A stretch of 64,000 nucleotides of DNA, from NCBI RefSeq assembly GCF_012569045.1, contig NZ_CP046196.1:402483-466482 (forward strand), in the 5' to 3' direction. Of this stretch, positions 57,787-64,000 are shown piece after piece. This stretch comes from Enterobacteriaceae endosymbiont of Donacia sparganii (lineage in GTDB: Bacteria; Pseudomonadota; Gammaproteobacteria; Enterobacterales; Enterobacteriaceae). A model generated the notes under the pieces. It was not told the origin of the DNA. It saw only the letters and a program-made list of their open reading frames with translations, and ran no database searches. The first letter of the stretch is position 1. Every line of letters starts with the position of its first letter. The position numbers and the translations under genes were made by a program.

Positions 57787-59070
57787 ATGTTAGATATAAA
57801 TTTATTACGTAATAATATTAATTATGTATATAAAATTTTGAAAAAAAGAAATTTTTATTTAGATATTAATCTTATTAATAAATTAGAAAAAGAACGTAAA
57901 AATTTTCAAATAAAAATAGAAAAATTACAAATAAAAAAAAATAAAATATCTAAAATTTTAGCTAAAAAAAATATTAATAATATATCTGAATTAAAAATAA
58001 TAGTAATTAATATTAATAATCAGATATCAAAATATAAAATTTTATTAAATAATATTAAAGACAAAATAAATAATATTTATATTACAATACCAAATCTTCC
58101 TTTAGAAGATGTACCTATAGGAAATAATTATAATGAAAATAAAGAAATAAAAAAATGGGGTAAAATAATTAAATATGATTTTCCTATAAAAGACCATGTA
58201 GAATTAGGTATTTTAAATAAAGGTATTGATATAGAAGCAGGTGTTAATTTAAGTGGATCAAAATTTATTGTATTAAAAGGATTAATAGCATATTTACATA
58301 GAATACTTATTCAATTTATGTTAGATATTCATATAAATCAACATCATTATAAAGAGGTTTATGTTCCTTATATAGTTAAAAAAAAAACTTTATATGGAAC
58401 AGGACAGTTACCAAAATTTAGTAAAGATCTTTTTCATATAAAAAATTTTAAAAATTCTAATACATGTGAATATTTTTTAATTCCTACAGCGGAAGTACCT
58501 TTAACAAATTTAGTATATAACCAAATTATTGAAGAAAAAAAATTACCAATTAAATATGTTGCTCATAGTCCTTGTTTTAGATCTGAAGTTGGTTCATATG
58601 GGCAATATAATAAAGGTTTAATACGTACACATCAATTTGATAAAGTAGAATTAGTACAATTAGTAAAACCTCAAGATTCCATCCAATCTTTAGAACAAAT
58701 TACTGATCATGCAGAAAAAATATTACAATTATTAAATTTACCGTATAGAAGAGTATTGTTATGTACAGGAGATATGAGTTTTTCATCAAGTAAAACTTAT
58801 GATTTAGAAGTATGGTTCCCTTCAAAAAATAAGTATTATGAAATTTCTTCCTGTTCTAATATGTTAGATTTTCAATCTAGAAGAATAAAAGCTAGATATA
58901 GAGAAATAAAAAATAAAAAAATGACTTTTATACATACTTTAAATGGTTCAGGACTAGCAGTAGGAAGAACATTAGCAGCAATTATAGAAAATTATCAGCT
59001 TAAAAATGGATCTATTAAAATACCTAAAATTTTGCAACCATATATGCAAGGGCTAACGCATATAAAATAA
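57787..59070 (+). CDS. serS: Seryl-tRNA synthetase
   Basis: SerS charges tRNA-Ser. The 427-residue class II enzyme (430 in E. coli) has an N-terminal antiparallel coiled coil (about 25-105, very Lys/Ile/Asn-rich) that grips the long variable arm, then GAGVNLSGSKF-like EAGVNLSGSKFIVLKG, FLIPTAEVPLTNL, motif 2 FRSEVGSYGQYNKGLIRTHQFDKVE, TYDLEVWFPS, and motif 3 LNGSGLAVGRTLAAIIENYQ. The catalytic part is intact. An ATAGGAA site precedes the ATG. Confidence 0.97.
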   Translation: MLDINLLRNNINYVYKILKKRNFYLDINLINKLEKERKNFQIKIEKLQIKKNKISKILAKKNINNISELKIIVININNQISKYKILLNNIKDKINNIYITIPNLPLEDVPIGNNYNENKEIKKWGKIIKYDFPIKDHVELGILNKGIDIEAGVNLSGSKFIVLKGLIAYLHRILIQFMLDIHINQHHYKEVYVPYIVKKKTLYGTGQLPKFSKDLFHIKNFKNSNTCEYFLIPTAEVPLTNLVYNQIIEEKKLPIKYVAHSPCFRSEVGSYGQYNKGLIRTHQFDKVELVQLVKPQDSIQSLEQITDHAEKILQLLNLPYRRVLLCTGDMSFSSSKTYDLEVWFPSKNKYYEISSCSNMLDFQSRRIKARYREIKNKKMTFIHTLNGSGLAVGRTLAAIIENYQLKNGSIKIPKILQPYMQGLTHIK

Positions 59071-59112
59071 AAAAATTTAATAACTAAATAATTTTTTATA
59101 TTATAATTTTTG

Positions 59113-59583
59113 TTAAAAAAAATTTTGTATAGAATTATATAGATTAATAGTTTTAAATAAACGAGTAGTTACTATAAAAATAGTATTATCTCCAGCAATT
59201 GTACCCGTACCCCTAGTACGCTTTCAGATTTATCTAAAGAATCTAATAAATAAACTATTAATTAAGCTTAAGCTACTCCAGGAGTTAATATGAATAATAA
59301 TTAGAATATCATTATAATCAATATCTATTACTAAATCTTTTAATGACTAGTTATAGTGCACCTAATCTTCCTATAGGAAGACAGTATATCATTTCCATTT
59401 TAGTATTTCTAATTCTTAATACTCCAAATTTTGTTAACATTCTAAATACTTTAGATTGATTAATAATATGAAATTTCTCTTTTTAAACACGTACAATTTC
59501 TGTTTTATTACCAAATTTTTCTTTTTTATTAAATTTTTAAATATTTTAATTAAATTAGCTTTTTTTATATAAATTATACTCAT
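59113..59583 (-). pseudogene. argR: Arginine repressor ArgR, decayed
   Basis: ArgR represses arginine-synthesis genes when arginine is bound and also serves XerCD recombination in E. coli. The remnant spans 471 bp, equal to a full-length gene (156 residues in E. coli). Pieces in different frames match in order: KANLIKIFKNLIKK, then [30 protein letters not shown] and [12 protein letters not shown] (winged helix), LKDLVIDIDYNDILIIIHI, TPGVA with two stops, LLDSLDKSESVLG, and GTIAGDNTIFIV to the end. At least four frameshifts and several stops separate them, so slippage cannot rescue it. The easily read remains show that loss was recent. argR-rplM-rpsI is an ancestral neighbourhood; mdh, degS and degQ are gone. 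Confidence 0.92.
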
Positions 59584-59742
59584 AAAATTAATCATAAAAA
59601 TAAAAGAAAAATATCATTTATTTTAAAAAAAATAATTATTATTATTTTGAATAATAATTTTATTAAAATAATTTTTATTATTTAAAATAAAAATAATTTC
59701 TAGATACTACTAAAGTATACAGTACTCAAACAAAAAGACTAA

Positions 59743-59771
59743 TTGCATTTATAATATAACTATATTATCAT
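59743..59771 (+). promoter_or_regulatory. Candidate sigma-70 promoter for rplM-rpsI
   Basis: TTGCAT and TATCAT with a 17-bp spacer lie about 95 bp before the rplM ATG. The region between the argR remnant and rplM (59584-59866) contains no gene, so a promoter is expected here. The match is fair for this base composition but unproven. Confidence 0.4.
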
Positions 59772-59866
59772 ACTTTAATAAAAATTTATATTTTTTTATT
59801 AAAAATTTAAAAATAAATAAATTATATAACTTTATTAATTACTTATATTTTGGATATATATATAAA

Positions 59867-60289
59867 ATGAGTATTTTATTAAAAAATAATTTTAATCGTC
59901 AGTGGCATCTTATAAATGCAAAAAATAAAATTTTAGGAAGATTATCTACTATAATAGCCCATTATTTAATGGGAAAGCATAAAATTTTATATGCACCTCA
60001 TATTGATATAGGTGACTATATTATAGTTATAAATGCGAATAAAATTAAAATAACAGGTAATAAAAAAAAAAATAAATTTTATTTTAGTCATAGTGGTTAT
60101 TCTGGAGGATTAAAAAAAATATCATTTGACAAATTAATTATTAAAAATCCTTGTAAAATAATTAAACATTCCGTAAAAGGTATGTTACCTAAAAACAAAA
60201 TAAGAATATTAATGTTAAATAGATTAAAAATCTATACTGGTATAAAACATAATCATGTAGCTCAAAAACAAAATATTTTAAATATTTAA
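59867..60289 (+). CDS. rplM: 50S ribosomal protein L13
   Basis: L13 is an early assembly protein of the 50S subunit. The 140-residue product (142 in E. coli) has [61 protein letters not shown], and the end [24 protein letters not shown]. Complete. No strong ribosome site is seen; GGATAT lies about 10 nt before the ATG. It is followed 25 bp later by rpsI, the universal pair. Confidence 0.97.
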   Translation: MSILLKNNFNRQWHLINAKNKILGRLSTIIAHYLMGKHKILYAPHIDIGDYIIVINANKIKITGNKKKNKFYFSHSGYSGGLKKISFDKLIIKNPCKIIKHSVKGMLPKNKIRILMLNRLKIYTGIKHNHVAQKQNILNI

Positions 60290-60314
60290 TTATATTATTA
60301 AGGATATAAATTCT

Positions 60315-60713
60315 ATGAAAAAAATTAATTATAAATATACTGCAACAGGAAGAAGAAAGAGTTCTTCTTCTAGAGTTTTTATCAAAAAAGGTAACGGAGA
60401 TATTAATATTAATAAAAAAAATATAAATATTTTTTTTTCTAGAAATACACATCGTATAATGATAATGAAACCTCTAGAATTAATTAAAATGCATGATAAA
60501 TTAGATTTATATATTACTGTTAAAGGTGGAGGAATTTCAGGACAAGCTGGAGCAATTAGGCATGGAATTACAAGAGCTTTAATAAAATATGATATTCTTT
60601 TTAGAAAAGATTTAAAAAAAGCAGGTTTTATAACACGTGATGCTCGTAAAGTAGAACGTAAAAAAGTAGGTTTTAAAAAAGCTAGACGTAGTCCTCAATT
60701 TTCTAAACGTTAA
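60315..60713 (+). CDS. rpsI: 30S ribosomal protein S9
   Basis: S9 reaches the P site with its C-terminal tail. The 132-residue product (130 in E. coli) contains [49 protein letters not shown] and the C-terminal [20 protein letters not shown], ending in QFSKR with the tRNA-contacting arginine. AAGGATA precedes the ATG. sspA and sspB, downstream in E. coli, are absent and murA follows after 144 bp. Confidence 0.97.
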   Translation: MKKINYKYTATGRRKSSSSRVFIKKGNGDININKKNINIFFSRNTHRIMIMKPLELIKMHDKLDLYITVKGGGISGQAGAIRHGITRALIKYDILFRKDLKKAGFITRDARKVERKKVGFKKARRSPQFSKR

Positions 60714-60857
60714 AATTATAGTTTTATTAATTTTATAAATTATTTTTTTATAAAATACAGCAAAACTTTTTATTTATCTCAATAAATTTATTAAATATTA
60801 TAATCTATATTTATTTTATTTATTTTAATATTTTAATTAATATTTTCAGAGAAAAAA

Positions 60858-62126
60858 ATGGATAAATTTAGAATAAAAGGTCCAGTACAATTAAAAGGAG
60901 TTGTTAATATTTCTGGTTCTAAAAATGCAGCTTTACCAATTTTATTTGCATCACTTTTAATAGATGAATTAGTAGAAATTAAAAATATTCCTAAGCTAAA
61001 AGATATAAATATAACAATTAAATTACTTTTAGAATTAGGAGTAAAAATAAAAAATGGTAAATCATTAAAAATAAATGCAAGTCATTTATATAAAAATTAT
61101 AATTTACCAAAAAATTTAATACAATCCATTAGAGCTTCAATTTGGTTAGTAAGTCCTTTATTAGTACGTTTTAAAAAAATAAATTTATTTTTACCTGGTG
61201 GTTGTTCGATTGGTAAAAGACCTATTGATTTACATATTAAAAATTTAAAAAAATTAGGTGCAAATATTAATATTAAAAATAATTATATTATCGCATCTAT
61301 AGATAAAAATTTTAAGGGTTCCCATATTATAATGGAAAAAAATAGTGTAGGAGCTACAATTAATATTATTTTAGCTGCAATTTATGCATATAATATAACT
61401 ACTATTGATAACGCTTCAAAAGAACCTGAAATAAAAGATTTAATTAATTTTTTAAATACTATGGGTGCTAATATAAAAGGAGCAGGAACAAATAAAATAA
61501 TAATTAAGGGTGTTTTAAAATTAAAAGGAGGTATTTATACTATAATGGATGATAGAATAGAAACAGGAACTTTTTTAATAGCTGCAGCTATATCTAAAGG
61601 AAATATTTTATGTAAAAATACTAATCCTAAAAATTTAGGTATAGTTTTAAAAAAATTAAAATCTGCTGGAGCAGAAATAAAAACAGGTAAAGATTGGTGT
61701 AGTATTAATATGACTTATAGAAAACTTAAAGCAGTTAATATTATTACAGGACCATATCCTAATTTTCCTACTGATATGCAACCTCAATTTACTTTATTAA
61801 ATTGTATTGCTTTAGGTAAAAGTATAGTAACAGAAACTGTTTTTGAAAATCGTTTTTTACATATACATGAATTAATTAAAATGGGTGCAAATATTTTTAA
61901 AAAAAATAATAAAATATTTTGTAAAGGAGTTAAATCACTTTATAGTGCAAAAATTAAAGCTACAGATTTAAGAGCATCAGTAAGTTTAGTCTTAGCAGGA
62001 TGTATTGCAACAGGAATAACTATTATTAATAATATAAATTATATTGATCGGGGATATGAAGATATAGAAAATAAATTAATTTCTTTAGGTGCTAACATTA
62101 CAAGAATAAAAAATAATAAAATTTAA
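60858..62126 (+). CDS. murA: UDP-N-acetylglucosamine 1-carboxyvinyltransferase MurA
   Basis: MurA makes the first committed peptidoglycan precursor by adding enolpyruvate from PEP to UDP-GlcNAc. The 422-residue enzyme (419 in E. coli) has VNISGSKNAALPI with the key lysine, the PEP-binding cysteine C116 in PGGCSIGKRPIDLH, GATINIILAA, IMDDRIETGTFLIAAA, YPNFPTDMQPQF and ENRFLHIHELIKMGA. The active site is intact, including the cysteine targeted by fosfomycin. Its retention implies some cell-wall synthesis. ispB, which separates it from rplU in E. coli, and ibaG are missing. Confidence 0.96.
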   Translation: MDKFRIKGPVQLKGVVNISGSKNAALPILFASLLIDELVEIKNIPKLKDINITIKLLLELGVKIKNGKSLKINASHLYKNYNLPKNLIQSIRASIWLVSPLLVRFKKINLFLPGGCSIGKRPIDLHIKNLKKLGANINIKNNYIIASIDKNFKGSHIIMEKNSVGATINIILAAIYAYNITTIDNASKEPEIKDLINFLNTMGANIKGAGTNKIIIKGVLKLKGGIYTIMDDRIETGTFLIAAAISKGNILCKNTNPKNLGIVLKKLKSAGAEIKTGKDWCSINMTYRKLKAVNIITGPYPNFPTDMQPQFTLLNCIALGKSIVTETVFENRFLHIHELIKMGANIFKKNNKIFCKGVKSLYSAKIKATDLRASVSLVLAGCIATGITIINNINYIDRGYEDIENKLISLGANITRIKNNKI

Positions 62127-62211
62127 TTTAAATTAAATATTTTTTATAAATTTATTATATTTTATTTTATCAATAATTTTATTTTAAATTATTTTATAAG
62201 GATTAAAATCA

Positions 62212-62529
62212 ATGTATGCTGTTTTTGATAGTTGTGGTAAACAATATAAAGTTATTCAAGGACAAATCATAAAACTAGAAAAAATTATAGGGAAAATTGG
62301 AGATAAAATTGAATTTAAAAATATTTTAATGATATATGATCAAAATAAATTAAATTTAGGAAAACCTATTATTCCAGGAGCAAAAATAATAGCACAATTA
62401 ATATTACATGGAAAGAATAAAAAAATTAAAATAGTTAAATTTCGTAGAAGAAAACATTTTCGTAAAATACAAGGTCATCGTCAATTATTTACTAATATAA
62501 AAATTCTTAAAATTAAATATTTAATATAA
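62212..62529 (+). CDS. rplU: 50S ribosomal protein L21
   Basis: L21 binds 23S rRNA. The 105-residue product (103 in E. coli) begins [20 protein letters not shown] and has [21 protein letters not shown] and [23 protein letters not shown], the RNA-binding signature. It starts after an AAGGAT site and is followed 11 bp later by rpmA, the usual rplU-rpmA pair. Confidence 0.97.
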   Translation: MYAVFDSCGKQYKVIQGQIIKLEKIIGKIGDKIEFKNILMIYDQNKLNLGKPIIPGAKIIAQLILHGKNKKIKIVKFRRRKHFRKIQGHRQLFTNIKILKIKYLI

Positions 62530-62540
62530 GAGAGTATTTT

Positions 62541-62798
62541 ATGGCACATAAAAAAGCTGGAGGATCTTCTAGAAATGGTAGAGATTCACATTCTAAAAGA
62601 TTAGGTATTAAATGTTTTGGAGGAGAAAGAGTAAAACCAGGTTTTATTCTTATAAGACAAAGAGGTAATAAATTTCATGCTGGAAATAATGTAGGATGTG
62701 GTAAAGATCATACTTTATTTGCTAAAATAAATGGGATTGTTAAATTTACTAATAAAGGAATTAAGAAAAAAAAATATATTAATATTATTAATATATAA
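62541..62798 (+). CDS. rpmA: 50S ribosomal protein L27
   Basis: L27 reaches the peptidyl-transferase centre with its N-terminus. The 85-residue product equals the E. coli length and begins [20 protein letters not shown], then [30 protein letters not shown] and [16 protein letters not shown]. There is no cleavable N-terminal extension of the Firmicutes kind. It is followed after 83 bp by obgE; yhbE, located between them in E. coli, is lost. Confidence 0.97.
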   Translation: MAHKKAGGSSRNGRDSHSKRLGIKCFGGERVKPGFILIRQRGNKFHAGNNVGCGKDHTLFAKINGIVKFTNKGIKKKKYINIINI

Positions 62799-62881
62799 TA
62801 ATTATATTTAATTTTTAATTTTAATTAAATAATGAATTATTATTAGATATAAAATATATATTTTTAAAAAGTGGAGTTATA

Positions 62882-63895
62882 ATGAAATTTCTTGATGAAG
62901 TAATTATATATATTAAAGCAGGTAAAGGAGGAGATGGATGTATTAGTTTTTATCGTGCAAAATTTATTCCTAAAGGAGGTCCTGATGGAGGAAATGGAGG
63001 AAATGGAGGAAATATATATTTTATATCTAATAATAATATTAATAATTTAAATAATTTTCATTATAAAAATAATTATATATCTGAGAATGGATTTCGAGGA
63101 CAAAGTTATCAACGTACAGGAAAAAATGGTAAAGATTTTATTATTAAAGTTCCTATAGGTACTAAAATTATTGATGTTAAAAAAAATTTAGTTCTTATAA
63201 ATTTAAAAAAAAATAAACAAATTTTTTTAATTGCAAAAGGAGGAGAAGGTGGATTAGGAAATATTAATTTTAAATCTTCTATAAATAGAACTCCATTTAA
63301 AAGAACTAAAGGTAGTTTAGGACAAAAAAAAAAAATAAAATTAGAATTTATTTTAAAGGCAGATATAAGTGTTTTAGGATTACCTAATTCAGGTAAATCA
63401 ACATTTATTAAAAAAATATCTTCTGCTAATACTAAAATTGGTAATTATTATTTTACAACAACAAAACCTATTTTAGGAGTTATTAAAAATAAATTACATA
63501 ATTCTTTTATTTCAATATTAGATGTACCTAGTATTATTAAAAAATCTTCAGTTGGTAAAGGATTTGGATTAAATTTTATTAAACATTTTAAATATTGTAA
63601 TTTATTATTACATTTTATAGATTTATCATTTATTAAAAATAAATATTATATCTATAATGCTATAGATATTATTAAATTTGAAATGATAAAATATAACAAA
63701 AAAATTCTTTTAAAAGAACAATGGTTAATTTTTAGTAAAATTGATTTATTAAGTACTAAGGATGATTTAATATTTGATATTAATAAAATTTTAATAAAAT
63801 ATAAATTTATAAAAAAAATTTATTTAATTTCATCTAAAAAAAATATTGGTATAAATACATTATATGTAGATATTTTAAAATATTTTAAAAAATAA
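62882..63895 (+). CDS. obgE: GTPase ObgE/CgtA with altered G3 and G4 motifs
   Basis: ObgE is a ribosome-assembly GTPase that binds the 50S subunit. The 337-residue product (390 in E. coli) has the glycine-rich Obg fold (KAGKGGDGCISFYRAKF, GGPDGGNGGNGG) and a G domain with a normal P-loop GLPNSGKS (166-173) and switch I YFTTTKP. The G3 motif DxxG reads DVPS (214-217), losing the glycine, and the G4 motif NKxD reads SKID (285-288), losing the asparagine that selects guanine. The acidic C-terminal tail of E. coli ObgE is missing. The frame is otherwise intact. It may have weak or altered GTPase activity (inference). A GTGGAG site precedes the ATG. Confidence 0.94.
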   Translation: MKFLDEVIIYIKAGKGGDGCISFYRAKFIPKGGPDGGNGGNGGNIYFISNNNINNLNNFHYKNNYISENGFRGQSYQRTGKNGKDFIIKVPIGTKIIDVKKNLVLINLKKNKQIFLIAKGGEGGLGNINFKSSINRTPFKRTKGSLGQKKKIKLEFILKADISVLGLPNSGKSTFIKKISSANTKIGNYYFTTTKPILGVIKNKLHNSFISILDVPSIIKKSSVGKGFGLNFIKHFKYCNLLLHFIDLSFIKNKYYIYNAIDIIKFEMIKYNKKILLKEQWLIFSKIDLLSTKDDLIFDINKILIKYKFIKKIYLISSKKNIGINTLYVDILKYFKK

Positions 63896-64000
63896 AAAAT
63901 TATTTTCTCTAATAATTACATAAAATATTTATATAGTTTAATTATATTTTTTTATTAAATAATTATATTAATTTTAATTTTATTTAATTTGGATTATAAA
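63896..64000. other. Window end, non-coding
   Basis: The last 105 bp are A+T-rich with no gene. They end in TTTGGATTATAAA, which contains a GGAT ribosome-site-like tetramer and could precede a gene that starts just beyond the edge. Confidence 0.4.

Noticed and set aside
59646..59665. TTGAATAATAATTTTAT, which resembles an ARG box half-site near the argR remnant
   Set aside because: argR is autoregulated in E. coli, so a box would make sense, but one loose half-site in this base composition is not evidence.
1..64000. Mobile elements, prophage genes, CRISPR arrays, tRNA and rRNA genes
   Set aside because: No transposase, integrase or phage gene, no regularly spaced repeats and no tRNA T-arm pattern other than that of tmRNA was found on either strand by eye.

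Overview
The window is a compact, very A+T-rich (about 80% or more by eye) stretch of a gammaproteobacterial chromosome. Protein sequences and local gene order match Enterobacterales, but the spaces between conserved blocks have collapsed. Together with no mobile elements, no prophage, no CRISPR, decayed genes and trimmed protein ends, this points to a long-term insect endosymbiont with a reduced genome. I cannot name the species from sequence alone.

Layout. 1-3.7 kb: end of typA; ssrA (tmRNA) and smpB on the minus strand, smpB being broken by a frame disruption at a run of nine A; grpE; rpmB-rpmG; rpmE. 3.8-11.8 kb: priA (helicase motor motifs eroded), mnmG, nrdA-nrdB. 11.9-14.1 kb: an arginine/ornithine antiporter-like carrier (arcD/ydgI) and ybgI. 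14.3-17.6 kb: ffh-rpsP-rimM-trmD-rplS. 17.7-29.2 kb: lgt-recC-recB-recD on the minus strand, mutH and lysA, an enterobacterial neighbourhood with genes deleted. 29.5-32.2 kb: ptsH-ptsI-crr. 32.3-39.1 kb: ruvC-yebC-aspS, an 860-bp gap, then argS and mnmA. 39.2-41.9 kb: potA-potB-potC with no potD. 42-50.2 kb: mutM, mnmE, yidC, rnpA, rpmH, then divergent dnaN-gyrB, with dnaA, recF and yidD missing. 50.3-59.1 kb: rpoZ, ppa, eno, cydD-cydC, infA, trxB, serS. 59.1-63.9 kb: an argR pseudogene, rplM-rpsI, murA, rplU-rpmA, obgE.

The genes are mostly information processing: translation (ribosomal proteins, tRNA modification and charging, IF-1, tmRNA rescue, SRP), replication and repair (clamp, gyrase, RecBCD, RuvC, MutH, MutM, PriA), dNTP synthesis, glycolysis and PTS uptake, cytochrome bd assembly (CydDC), the last step of lysine synthesis, one peptidoglycan step and lipoprotein maturation. 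Regulation is nearly absent: the one recognisable repressor, argR, is dead.

I see no new multi-gene system. The notable signals are erosion within retained genes: PriA that keeps its eight zinc-binding cysteines but lacks a P-loop and other helicase motifs; ObgE with altered G3 and G4 motifs; smpB that needs a one-base slip to be read; tmRNA whose gene does not encode the 3' CCA; PotABC without PotD; and loss of dnaA and recF from the classic rpmH-dnaA-dnaN-recF-gyrB cluster.
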